Shown: positions 47,615-55,861 of the stretch, piece by piece
Position numbering within the stretch: position 1 is the stretch's first letter
How the letters are laid out: each line of letters starts with the position of its first letter
Assembly (NCBI RefSeq): GCF_009833095.1
Contig: NZ_QRCB01000007.1
Coordinates: 1-64,000, forward strand
Direction: 5' to 3'
DNA: 64,000 nucleotides
Origin: Nitrosomonas sp. JL21
GTDB taxonomy: Bacteria; Pseudomonadota; Gammaproteobacteria; Burkholderiales; Nitrosomonadaceae
Made by a program: the position numbers and the translations under genes
Notes under the pieces: generated by a model
The model's database searches: none
What the model was told of the DNA's origin: nothing
What the model saw: only the letters and a program-made list of their open reading frames with translations

Positions 47615-49153
47615 TCATAAAAAGGGAAGACCGGTTTGCATCAATCCAGACAGGCCGATATGTTCAGTATTGAAACTGCTATCCGCAGCCACTACAGCCA
47701 GATCTCCCGAGGTCATTTCACCTTTGTCGAGCAACTGGACATAGGGAGATTTTTCATTGAATGAAGGTGCTTCGCTGAATAGGTTCTGCCATAGCAACGT
47801 GACGATCTCATCGTGACTGGTCAGTCCAGTCGCCTGAATGGCTAATTGCCCAAGTTGTTCATAGCCTAACCCTTTATTTGCCTCAGCCAGGCCTAATCCG
47901 ACTAGTTCGAGATTGAGAACGGCTGGAGCACCAAACACAGCGCCGATCAACTTGGCCACTTGGCCAGCCTGTCCATCCAGATCGAGCGCTACATTGAGAT
48001 CATTGAATTTCAAGCGCTCGATGTTGATCAACTGATCCGTATCGGCTGATTGTGCGATAGCAGTTAGGGTATAGCCACTGGCGGTTTTATTCAGCATCGA
48101 CTGAGCCCGCGGTGAACGCACCTCGACATAATCGATGCCTGCTCCGCCATCCAATGAATTGCTGGCAGTGTTTCCAATCAGAATATCATTGCCTTGACCG
48201 GCAATTACATTTTCTATGGTGACACCGCCCGCGATCCATACATTTGGAATCGGGGAACCTACATTCACGCCATTCGACTGCACATATACCGGCGTACCAA
48301 TGAACGAAGCGGCAGCCGGATTCAAATCAATCGCATTGGGCGTTGAACCGGTGAATTGAATGGTATCTATCCCGCCCGCATCCCAGATAGTTTCATGGTA
48401 GGGTGTTGTTTCATCGAAAGCGTAAATGTCATTGCCGCTATGGTATTGCAGGTTGGCTCCATAGATATATTGAATGGCAGCAATATCCAGAATCATCGGT
48501 GTAGTTGGATGGAATGAATATTCATTACCTTCTTCACCGGCCGGAGTGGCATAGGTATAACTCATCACCGTGTGCATGGTATCGTCCAGGTTCGGCGGCA
48601 ACGTAGCCGCAGTGTCGTCATCCGGATCAAAAAAGGGATGTTTCAGACCCAATGCATGGCCGATTTCATGCAAGAGCGCTTCAAAGGAAATCGTGCCAGG
48701 ATTCCAATCTTGAGCGTTGAGAAGTCCTGATGTGTTGGCCCAGATATCGCCCGCCCGTACACTATAACCAGGCAAATAAGACCATGCCAGCGTATATTCA
48801 TTCGGATCCAGGCTGTATGCGGCCCGAATGTCGCCCACTTCGCTGGGTGTTTCCATGACTTTAACGAAATTGAGATTAGCGACATTGGCCCAACGTTGCA
48901 GTGCCTGTTCAAAATTGGCCTGATCTTGACTGGTAAGGGGCATAGCCGCAGTACTCCACGGTTCGCCGTCACCGGATGGAGGTCCATAACCGGTTCCAGG
49001 TTGAGTGGACCAGAGGAGTGGATCATTGCTCGTCGGAAAACTATAGGTGATCGCGTGATTTTCCCAATGCCGATCGCTCAATAATGAATCGATCATATTG
49101 ACATTCGTTAATGGGGTATCAACTACATTGCTTGAAACATACGGAGTAGCCAT
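47615..49153 (-). CDS. Serralysin-like M10 metalloprotease with RTX and DUF4214 segments
   Basis: The 512-residue protein lacks an N-terminal signal peptide, as expected for type I secretion substrates. Metzincin zinc motif HEIGHALGLKHP (162-173) and Met-turn VMSYTYA are intact, so activity is likely. Residues about 315-340 form an RTX-type block (NVIAGQGNDILIGN, SLDGGAGIDYVEV) that binds Ca. The C-terminal part (about 400-500; VAKLIGAVFGAPAVL, LLWQNLFSEAP) looks like DUF4214, often seen in secreted RTX proteins. No ABC/MFP/TolC export genes lie nearby. It is convergent with the sugar-dehydrogenase gene. Confidence 0.92.
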   Translation of the reverse strand: MATPYVSSNVVDTPLTNVNMIDSLLSDRHWENHAITYSFPTSNDPLLWSTQPGTGYGPPSGDGEPWSTAAMPLTSQDQANFEQALQRWANVANLNFVKVMETPSEVGDIRAAYSLDPNEYTLAWSYLPGYSVRAGDIWANTSGLLNAQDWNPGTISFEALLHEIGHALGLKHPFFDPDDDTAATLPPNLDDTMHTVMSYTYATPAGEEGNEYSFHPTTPMILDIAAIQYIYGANLQYHSGNDIYAFDETTPYHETIWDAGGIDTIQFTGSTPNAIDLNPAAASFIGTPVYVQSNGVNVGSPIPNVWIAGGVTIENVIAGQGNDILIGNTASNSLDGGAGIDYVEVRSPRAQSMLNKTASGYTLTAIAQSADTDQLINIERLKFNDLNVALDLDGQAGQVAKLIGAVFGAPAVLNLELVGLGLAEANKGLGYEQLGQLAIQATGLTSHDEIVTLLWQNLFSEAPSFNEKSPYVQLLDKGEMTSGDLAVVAADSSFNTEHIGLSGLMQTGLPFL

Positions 49154-49455
49154 TCACATTATCCTGCAGCCGGTAAATTTCATACCTGAAATATATCATG
49201 GGCAATGAGCGATATTGATAGTTCCAGTGGCTCCGAATAGTGGTGTTCTCAGGTGGCTCAACCTATGGTACAGCGATTGCCGAGTTACAGATTGATCAGC
49301 GGATGAGGGGAAATATCTGTGTTGCGTCAGCTTCATTTACGGGTTATTGAATTCAATCAACCGGTTGAGGATGACATTCAGGAAGTATGAAAATTGCGTG
49401 CCCAGAAAAGCTGCGATCCCATCCAGCTCAGAATGCTCAATTATTCTTCAATTCT
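49154..49455. other. Intergenic region between protease gene and phoB
   Basis: About 300 nt. I see no gene and no phoR kinase, which would often follow phoB on this strand. Confidence 0.5.
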
Positions 49456-50166
49456 CTAATTCGGTGTGACAGAGAATCGATAACCGGTGCCACGGACAGT
49501 CTGCACGAGATTTTCCTTTCCCACCGACTCAAGAATTTTGCGTAATCTGCGGATGTGCACATCCACCGTGCGGTCTTCAATAAAAACATGATCGCCCCAA
49601 ATTCGATCCAAGAGCTGTTCACGGGTATGAACACGCTCTTTATAGGCCATCAGGAAATGCAATAAGCGAAATTCTGTCGGCCCCAGATTGATTTCAGCCA
49701 AATCGGAAAACCCATCGTTGCATGCATGCACGCGATGCGAAACCGGATCCAAGCGCAATCCCCCCAGTTCCAGCACTTCATCGGACATCTCAGGCAATCG
49801 CCGGCGAAGCACCGCCTTAATCCTGGCGATCAGCTCGCGGGGAGAAAACGGCTTGGTGATATAGTCATCGGCGCCTGCTTCGAGTCCGGCAATTTTGTCA
49901 TTCTCATCAATGCGCGCAGTCAGCATGATCAACGGAATGGCTTTGGTCCGTTCTTCGCGGCGCAACCGGCGCGCAAATTCAATCCCGGGTGTATCCGGCA
50001 GCATCCAATCGAGTAAAACCAGATCGGGTAAAACATTATTGATCAATTGCATGGCGTTATCCGCGCTCAGAGCGGATAACGTCATATAACCCTCGCGCTT
50101 CAGATTGAGCGCAATCAACTCCTGAATTGCAGGCTCATCTTCAACAACCAGTATCGTTACAGTCAT
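49456..50166 (-). CDS. phoB: Phosphate regulon response regulator PhoB
   Basis: The 236-residue OmpR-class regulator has a receiver (ILVVEDEPAIQELIALNLKREGY, Asp53 region LVLLDWMLPDTPG, TARIDENDKIAGLEAGADDYITKPF) and a winged helix (about 130-232; LGPTEFRLLHFLMAYKERVHTREQLLDRIWG, RTVDVHIRRLRKILE, VQTVRGTGYRFS). The LDWMLP and GLEAGADDYITKPFSPREL wording is that of PhoB. A Pho box lies about 47 nt upstream (50230-50213), indicating autoregulation. The expected kinase phoR is not adjacent. Divergently across the Pho boxes stands the TonB operon. Confidence 0.93.
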   Translation of the reverse strand: MTVTILVVEDEPAIQELIALNLKREGYMTLSALSADNAMQLINNVLPDLVLLDWMLPDTPGIEFARRLRREERTKAIPLIMLTARIDENDKIAGLEAGADDYITKPFSPRELIARIKAVLRRRLPEMSDEVLELGGLRLDPVSHRVHACNDGFSDLAEINLGPTEFRLLHFLMAYKERVHTREQLLDRIWGDHVFIEDRTVDVHIRRLRKILESVGKENLVQTVRGTGYRFSVTPN

Positions 50167-50212
50167 ATTACCGTTAATAAAGTTATCGTTGCTCAGATCA
50201 TATGAAGTAAAC

Positions 50213-50230
50213 GTTACATTTTTATGACAC
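50213..50230 (-). promoter_or_regulatory. Pho box upstream of phoB
   Basis: The minus strand reads GTGTCATAAAAATGTAAC, 15 of 18 matches to the classical tandem CTGTCAT-N4-CTGTCAT consensus. It is 47 nt before the phoB start. Confidence 0.75.
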
Positions 50231-50445
50231 CCTATGCTTAACGATCATTTCAAGTCGTCGCTCAATTAAATAAAAGCATGCGTCATGTTCCAAACAAGCA
50301 TAGCTTGCGGAGCCAGTGCACTCATTCAAGTCGGTAAAGCACGAATTCCCGTCGTGCTTTGACATTCAACGATCGATAACCCCACCTGAGCGCTATTCGG
50401 ATTACATCAACGCACGACGACAGAACAATCTTTCATGACGATGAA

Positions 50446-50490
50446 ATGACATCAATTCGTCATGAAAATGAAATATTCAACTTGTAGTAT
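50446..50490 (+). promoter_or_regulatory. Pho-box array and -10 upstream of the TonB operon
   Basis: Units ATGACAT (50446), TCGTCAT (50457) and ATGAAAT (50468) repeat every 11 bp with A/T-rich spacers. A -10-like TAGTAT (50485-50490) follows 10 nt after the last unit, the usual geometry in which PhoB replaces the -35. Confidence 0.65.
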
Positions 50491-50557
50491 GCACACGCAA
50501 TCCTGTTGAGACGTGCTACGACACACCTGGATATTTCTTTTTCAATTCATTTCATTT

Positions 50558-51328
50558 ATGAAAAAACAATCGCTTACACAACTGATTTCAGCAAGTGGAT
50601 GGATATTGCTCTGGCTATCCAGTTCCGAAGCTGCTGCGAGTAATCTGGAGAATTTAGCCAAATCGCTGGCAAAGATACGTGGAGAAGTTGAAACCCTGCA
50701 AACCCAGTTAGATACCGAAAAAGATAAACATACCAGCAAGATGACCGCATTGTCTTCGCAAATTGCAGATCTCAGTGTCGAAGAACGCCGGCAAAAACTC
50801 AGTATCGAGAAATTGCAGCATTCGATTGATAAAATGACAGAAAACGCAAAAAAATCAGAACAATCCGGTGAGCATCTGAAGCCGGTGCTGTTGTCCGTAT
50901 TGAACGACTATAAATCGTATACCCAGACAGGTTTTCCTTTTAAAACCGAAGACCGGATGAAGGTCATTCATGATCTCGAAAATAATATCACCCATCAAGT
51001 GATGGATCCTAACAAAGCCACCAATCACGCGTGGGCTTTGATCGAAGATGAACTTCGCCTGAGCAAGGAAAATGGAATTTATCAACAGACCATCACCTTG
51101 AATGGGGAACAGGTTTTAGCGGAGGTCGCCAAACTGGGCACGATATTCCTTTTTTTCCAAACCAGGGATCAGCGCAGCGGAATGGCGAAAAAAACATCCG
51201 ACGATCATTGGAAATTTGAAGTTGTTGAAGATAATGAAGAGATTGAACGTATCAAATCATTATTTGATTCGCTGAAAAAACAGATCCGCCAAGGCTATTT
51301 CGAAATTCCCAATCCATTAAGAAAATGA
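50558..51328 (+). CDS. DUF3450-family periplasmic protein of a TonB system
   Basis: ATG 50558 (MKKQSLTQLISASGWILLWL) opens a signal peptide ending SSEAAASN and gives 256 residues. A GTG at 50513 in frame has a GAG upstream but would put 15 hydrophobic residues before the signal. Residues about 25-95 are a long coiled coil (LAKIRGEVETLQTQLDTEKD). The remainder has GFPFKTEDRMKVIHDLE and YQQTITLNGEQVLAEVAKLGTIFLFFQ, matching DUF3450 proteins. These occur first in operons with two ExbB-like proteins, ExbD and TonB, and are thought to be periplasmic partners of the long ExbB. The last 4 nt overlap the next gene. Confidence 0.85.
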   Translation: MKKQSLTQLISASGWILLWLSSSEAAASNLENLAKSLAKIRGEVETLQTQLDTEKDKHTSKMTALSSQIADLSVEERRQKLSIEKLQHSIDKMTENAKKSEQSGEHLKPVLLSVLNDYKSYTQTGFPFKTEDRMKVIHDLENNITHQVMDPNKATNHAWALIEDELRLSKENGIYQQTITLNGEQVLAEVAKLGTIFLFFQTRDQRSGMAKKTSDDHWKFEVVEDNEEIERIKSLFDSLKKQIRQGYFEIPNPLRK

Positions 51329-52815
51329 AGAAAATAATTATCGTCGGGTTGGTGCTGGCGGCTATCGCAAATTTGGGGCATGCCAAAGAAAATGAAAGCA
51401 AAGCAGGCGCCACCGCAGAAAATTCCTCTACATCGTCATCCTCATCTGAATTGCAAGATAACTCTAAACCTGCGCTGGTAAAACAGTCGAGCAGCAATCT
51501 GGAAACTGCCTATAAGCGTGAGTACGCTTTCCTGGAAGCGCAAAAGCGTGAATTAACCGAGCGATTAAGAACGTATCAAACGACGGCAAATCGTGAAGAA
51601 CAAACACTCAACAATAAGATTGGCGGGCTTGAGCGGAATTCGGTGAGCCGTTCGATCAAGATTGATCAGTTGACAGCGCAATTAAATGAAGTTGAGCGAA
51701 AAGAAGCAGCGGCTACCGAGCGCAACGATATATTGGGCACAACTCTTTTGCAGGCAGAGGCAACATTAAAAAATCATGGCATTGAAATACCCAGCGCTGT
51801 TAAAGAAGCAACAGAAAGTGATCCCGCCAAAATCAAATGGATTTTCGAGCAAGCATTATCCTTGCTGCACGCAGTAAGTGGCTTTCAGACTACATCAGGC
51901 AAATTTTTTCTTACAAATGGCAAACAAGCCGAAGGAACTCTTTTTCGGGTCGGCAATATTGCAGCCTATGGGATCAGCCCTGAAGGTAGCGGTAGCTTGG
52001 CGCCTGCGGGTGGCGGGGAATTCAAAGTCTGGAAGCATGCAGGAGCCGAGAGTGCCGTGGCTTTGAGCAGCAATGAGCAACCCAACACGCTGCAGTTATT
52101 TTTATTCGAGTCACGCACCGCTGCTGTTGATGAACTCCATGAACAAACCCTGCTTGAACACATTGATTCGGGAGGGCCTATTGGCTGGGTTATCGTGACA
52201 CTTGGTCTTATCGGAGGATGTTTTATTCTGATTCGGATGGCTTTGCTGCGCACTAACAGTGCTGACACCAAAAAACTTTCCGATCAGATCATCCATGACC
52301 TGGCTGAAGGCAATCTGGACGTGGCCAAGCAAACATGTCAAGCAAAAGAAGCTTCAGCCATTGGCCGAGTCTTGCTGTATACCTTGCGTCATTTGAAAGA
52401 TGATCGAGATCACATGGAAGGCATCGTGTATGAAGCCATTTTGCAAGAATCCGGTCCGTTGGATCGGTTTGGGCCCGCTATTCTGGTGATTGCCTCGGTA
52501 GCGCCGTTGCTGGGTTTACTCGGAACGGTGACTGGGATGATCGAAACATTCGATTCAATCACCCAATTCGGTACCGGAGACCCCAGATTATTGTCCGAAG
52601 GTATCGCGATCGCTTTAGTCACTACGGAATTGGGTTTGGTAGTAGCTATCCCAACATTATTACTCGGATCATTATTGACGACCTGGGCGAGAAATATCAA
52701 ACGGGACATGGAGCATGCGGCGCTGCGCATTGTGAATATTTTCATGGGAAGCCCATTGGATTCGAATGACGCCATGAGTGTGAGTGATGCTGCCGGGCTA
52801 TTACCGAGTCATTGA
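51325..52815 (+). CDS. Long MotA/TolQ/ExbB proton-channel protein with periplasmic N-domain (TtpC-like)
   Basis: The 496-residue protein has a signal peptide (MKKIIIVGLVLAAIANLGHA), a Ser-rich linker, a coiled coil (about 55-140; LEAQKRELTERLRTYQ) and a beta-rich periplasmic domain (170-270). Then comes a membrane helix (GPIGWVIVTLGLIGGCFILIRMAL) and the MotA/TolQ/ExbB core with PAILVIASVAPLLGLLGTVTGMIETF and a final helix pair. This is the layout of TtpC-type proteins that work with TonB2/ExbB2/ExbD2 in Vibrio. It probably contacts the DUF3450 protein in the periplasm. It is coupled to the previous gene by ATGA. Confidence 0.9.
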   Translation: MKKIIIVGLVLAAIANLGHAKENESKAGATAENSSTSSSSSELQDNSKPALVKQSSSNLETAYKREYAFLEAQKRELTERLRTYQTTANREEQTLNNKIGGLERNSVSRSIKIDQLTAQLNEVERKEAAATERNDILGTTLLQAEATLKNHGIEIPSAVKEATESDPAKIKWIFEQALSLLHAVSGFQTTSGKFFLTNGKQAEGTLFRVGNIAAYGISPEGSGSLAPAGGGEFKVWKHAGAESAVALSSNEQPNTLQLFLFESRTAAVDELHEQTLLEHIDSGGPIGWVIVTLGLIGGCFILIRMALLRTNSADTKKLSDQIIHDLAEGNLDVAKQTCQAKEASAIGRVLLYTLRHLKDDRDHMEGIVYEAILQESGPLDRFGPAILVIASVAPLLGLLGTVTGMIETFDSITQFGTGDPRLLSEGIAIALVTTELGLVVAIPTLLLGSLLTTWARNIKRDMEHAALRIVNIFMGSPLDSNDAMSVSDAAGLLPSH

Positions 52816-52816
52816 A

Positions 52817-53443
52817 ATGAGCATATTAGAACTGACACTATGGATCAAAGAGTTATTTGCTATCGGTGGAGCAGTCATGCTTCCGCTGGTGCTGTGCACC
52901 TTGATACTCTGGTACGGCGTCGGTTATCGATTCTGGGCGATGAAAGATTTCAAGCACATGGGAGTGCGCGATGTGGTAAAGCGCTATCAGCAGAATGCCG
53001 GCATCCCAGCCGATAACAGGATGGCTGAGGCAGTCAAGCAAGGCATCGAGTTAAAGAACAGGGGGGTCAGAAACTTACGCCGTCATCTGGATGAAACTTT
53101 TTATGGTTATGAGCGAGAAATTGCCAAATTTGCTGCAGTGACCCGAGTGGTCGTTCTCATTGCTCCTTTATTGGGATTATTGGGAACTGTGACAGGGATG
53201 ATCGAAACTTTCCAATCCCTGTCGACCATGACGCTGCATTCTCAGTCAGGCGGTATCGCCGGCGGTATTGCAGAAGCGCTGTTTACCACTCAAATGGGAC
53301 TGACGGTGGCTGTCCCCGGTGTGCTCGCCAACAGCCTTCTGAATAGAAAGCAACAGCAAATTGAACAAGATCTGTCCCAAATCAAAGATGTCTTGTGCCA
53401 CCACCCGATTCCAACAAAAGAACTGATTTGCGATGAAAAATAA
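52817..53443 (+). CDS. exbB: ExbB/TolQ-family proton-channel protein
   Basis: ATG 52817, one base after the upstream stop, gives 208 residues; a GTG 33 nt earlier is less likely. Three membrane helices: AIGGAVMLPLVLCTLILWYGV, then VVLIAPLLGLLGTVTGMIETF, then ALFTTQMGLTVAVPGVLANSL. The central LLGLLGTVTGMI is the ExbB/TolQ/MotA signature. It forms the inner-membrane proton channel that energises TonB with ExbD. It is the second ExbB paralogue in the operon and lacks the large periplasmic part of the first. Confidence 0.95.
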   Translation: MSILELTLWIKELFAIGGAVMLPLVLCTLILWYGVGYRFWAMKDFKHMGVRDVVKRYQQNAGIPADNRMAEAVKQGIELKNRGVRNLRRHLDETFYGYEREIAKFAAVTRVVVLIAPLLGLLGTVTGMIETFQSLSTMTLHSQSGGIAGGIAEALFTTQMGLTVAVPGVLANSLLNRKQQQIEQDLSQIKDVLCHHPIPTKELICDEK

Positions 53444-53837
53444 CGAACCGCCTGAAGCAGAAGCCGTGATCGATATGACACCGATGATTGACATGGTATT
53501 CATATTACTCATTTTTTTCATGGTGACGGCAACCTTTGTCAAGGATATGAAACTGGAACTTGAACGACCCAAAGCAAGCAGCTCGGTGATTGCATCCAGT
53601 AAAGCCATCCGCTTGTTTATCGACCGCAACGGAGAGACCTATCTGGATGGCGAACCGATTCGAGTATGGTCGATACAAAGCAAGCTGCGCGATTTACTGA
53701 ACACGGCTTCCAGTAAAGTGGTACTGGTAGTCGCTGACGATGGCGTACCTGCCGGCAAATTGATTGAGGTCGTGGATCAGGCGCGCTTGGCCGGAGCCGA
53801 GAGCGTGGGCGTTGCTACTAAAAAAGAAGCAGGATAA
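53433..53837 (+). CDS. exbD: ExbD/TolR-family protein
   Basis: The 134-residue protein has a short cytosolic N-terminus, one membrane helix with the functional Asp in AVIDMTPMIDMVFILLIFFMV, and a periplasmic domain (LELERPKASSSVIASSKAIRL, VVLVVADDGVPAGKLIEVVDQARLAGAESVGVAT). The conserved Asp in the helix is needed for proton flow. Its start overlaps exbB by 11 nt. Confidence 0.96.
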   Translation: MKNNEPPEAEAVIDMTPMIDMVFILLIFFMVTATFVKDMKLELERPKASSSVIASSKAIRLFIDRNGETYLDGEPIRVWSIQSKLRDLLNTASSKVVLVVADDGVPAGKLIEVVDQARLAGAESVGVATKKEAG

Positions 53838-53853
53838 CAGAGAAGGAGAAGAC

Positions 53854-54492
53854 ATGGGAACCACTACATTCAAACATCATCTGGCGGGAATCGCATCGAT
53901 GCTATTCGGCCTGATTGTCGTCTTCGGCTTGATCTTCTGGATGAATCATGCCGTGGAGGAGGCTGACAAGAAATCTGTTCAGGAGATGACCGACATTGCC
54001 ATGATGCCAGAGATAAAACCAGAGCCCAAACAGGAAATTAAGAAAACCGAGACGAAAAGAGCGCCTCGCCCACAGCAAACCGCCGCCCCCTTCAAAGGCT
54101 TTGCTACGTCGTTATCGGGTATCGATATGGGGTCGCTGGGGTTGAATGATGGACAAGGGGATACTCTCAAGGATGATTTATTGGGTAAAACCGACCAAGC
54201 CGTCATGACCGCTGATCTGGTGGATGTTCCACCCAAGCCGATTACCCGCGGTTCTTTCAAATACCCGCCTGCGGCCAAGAAAAATGGAGTCAACGGCTAT
54301 GTCGTGTTGTCGGTGTTGGTTGAAGCCGACGGCTCGGTCAATCAAGTGCAGGTGCTTGAATCCAGTCCATCAGGGATTTTTGACGCTGCAGCGCTACAAG
54401 GTATACGCGCCTGGCATTTTGAACCCGCCAAGTATAAAGGGGATGCCGTTCGCGTCTGGGCAAAGCAAAGAATTCGCTTCGATTTATCATGA
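53854..54492 (+). CDS. tonB: TonB energy-transducing protein
   Basis: ATG 53854 follows AGAAGGAG and gives 212 residues. One N-terminal membrane helix (about 11-32, IASMLFGLIVVFGLIFWMN) is followed by a short Pro/Lys/Glu-rich span (PEIKPEPKQEIKKTETKRAP). The TonB C-terminal domain covers about 128-212 (FKYPPAAKKNGVNGYVVLSVL, VLESSPSGIFDAAALQGIRAWHFEP). The linker is short for crossing the periplasm, as in TonB2-type proteins that depend on a TtpC-like helper. The stop overlaps the TPR gene by 4 nt. Confidence 0.95.
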   Translation: MGTTTFKHHLAGIASMLFGLIVVFGLIFWMNHAVEEADKKSVQEMTDIAMMPEIKPEPKQEIKKTETKRAPRPQQTAAPFKGFATSLSGIDMGSLGLNDGQGDTLKDDLLGKTDQAVMTADLVDVPPKPITRGSFKYPPAAKKNGVNGYVVLSVLVEADGSVNQVQVLESSPSGIFDAAALQGIRAWHFEPAKYKGDAVRVWAKQRIRFDLS

Positions 54493-55694
54493 TTTCACTT
54501 TTCTCAGTGCCAGGAAGCTTCAGGACATTGCCGCTCTTCGGTTTGCTTCATTACGCTATCTTGCTGGCGATTCTTGGGATTTGCATCATCCCTGCTGCAT
54601 GGGCTAGTGCCAACAAAGCGCAGCAGATTGACTACCTTGAGCTGGCTGCAGTGATGTTAAAGGATGGACACAACGATCGGGCACTCATGGCATTGCAGAA
54701 TGTCGATCTGGAAAACAAAAAAACCGACCTGGCCAGATTCCATATCCTACAAGGATTGGCATATCTGGGACTGAATGATCTTGTAGCGGCAAAAGGCAGC
54801 TTGCAGTTGGCTGCCAAACATGGGCAAAAGGATCCAACCCTGTTTATCTATCTTGCCAAAGTTCATTTCGGTCTCAAAGAGTATCGAAAAACGCTGGAAG
54901 CGGTTGTCAAGGCGGGGCCTTTAGTGCAAAAAGATGCGGCATTAATCAGCCTGAAAGCAGAATCTCACTGGCATTTGAAGGAAACCGAAGCGGCCATTCG
55001 TGCATTGAATGACGGGCAGCAGGCTTTTCCGAACGATGAGCGCTTCGCAAAACGTAAGGTCTTTTATTTGGTAGAACTTGGCCTTTATCAGGAAGCCGTC
55101 AAACTGGGTCGAAGCTATTTGCATCGACCAAATACCACGGCCAGTGATTATGCCGCGCTTGGAAACGCTTTACGGTTGAGCAGGGAATATCAGCCCGCAT
55201 TGCATATCCTGGAAATTGCACGCTTGCAGTTCCCTACTGATGAGATGATCGCCAAATTGCTGGCCCATACCTATCTGGATCAAGGCAAGATTAACTCAGC
55301 GGCATTTATTCTCGAACAAGCAGCGCTATTGAATCCAACATTGCAGGCGGAAGCTGCGGAACTATACCGCCGCGCGGGGCGTTTTCACAAGGCATTGACC
55401 CTCAACGAAAGTGTGAACGACCAGAAAATCAAATTAAAACAACGTCTATCAATTCTCCTGGCATTAAGGCAATTTGAACGAGCGGCGAATATGGAATCGA
55501 GTTTGTACCGCACAGGCTTGCTTGAAGACCAGGATGTCCGTTACGCCCTGGCGTATGCATTTTTTTCCACCCGCCGATTTGCGGAAGCCACAAAACACTT
55601 AGATCATCTGAAGCAGGCCGAGCTTTTCCGCAAAGGCACAGAACTTCGCCGGTTGATGGAAGTATGTAAGACCGAACCTTGGCTATGCACTTAG
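54489..55694 (+). CDS. TPR-repeat protein of the TonB operon
   Basis: The 401-residue protein has an N-terminal hydrophobic segment (about 16-40, FGLLHYAILLAILGICIIPAAWAS), probably a signal peptide. A chain of helix pairs follows that fits tetratricopeptide repeats (LAYLGLNDLVAAKGSLQLAA, LAKVHFGLKEYRKTLEAV, AYAFFSTRRFAEATKHLDHL). TPR proteins commonly end DUF3450-ExbB-ExbB-ExbD-TonB operons; a periplasmic scaffolding role is inferred. It is translationally coupled to tonB by ATGA. Confidence 0.88.
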   Translation: MISLFSVPGSFRTLPLFGLLHYAILLAILGICIIPAAWASANKAQQIDYLELAAVMLKDGHNDRALMALQNVDLENKKTDLARFHILQGLAYLGLNDLVAAKGSLQLAAKHGQKDPTLFIYLAKVHFGLKEYRKTLEAVVKAGPLVQKDAALISLKAESHWHLKETEAAIRALNDGQQAFPNDERFAKRKVFYLVELGLYQEAVKLGRSYLHRPNTTASDYAALGNALRLSREYQPALHILEIARLQFPTDEMIAKLLAHTYLDQGKINSAAFILEQAALLNPTLQAEAAELYRRAGRFHKALTLNESVNDQKIKLKQRLSILLALRQFERAANMESSLYRTGLLEDQDVRYALAYAFFSTRRFAEATKHLDHLKQAELFRKGTELRRLMEVCKTEPWLCT

Positions 55695-55861
55695 ATCCTC
55701 GATCGCAACGGCCTGCAAAAACTGGTCTGAAAGCTTCAATTGCCACGTTCTTTTCCATGCCGCCTTAGCACCCGCCTTAAACATTCTTTTTGATCCGACA
55801 ACTAAAAATTTATCTTTATCAGCACATGCATGGCTGATGAGGAGGGGCTCCGACACGCCAA

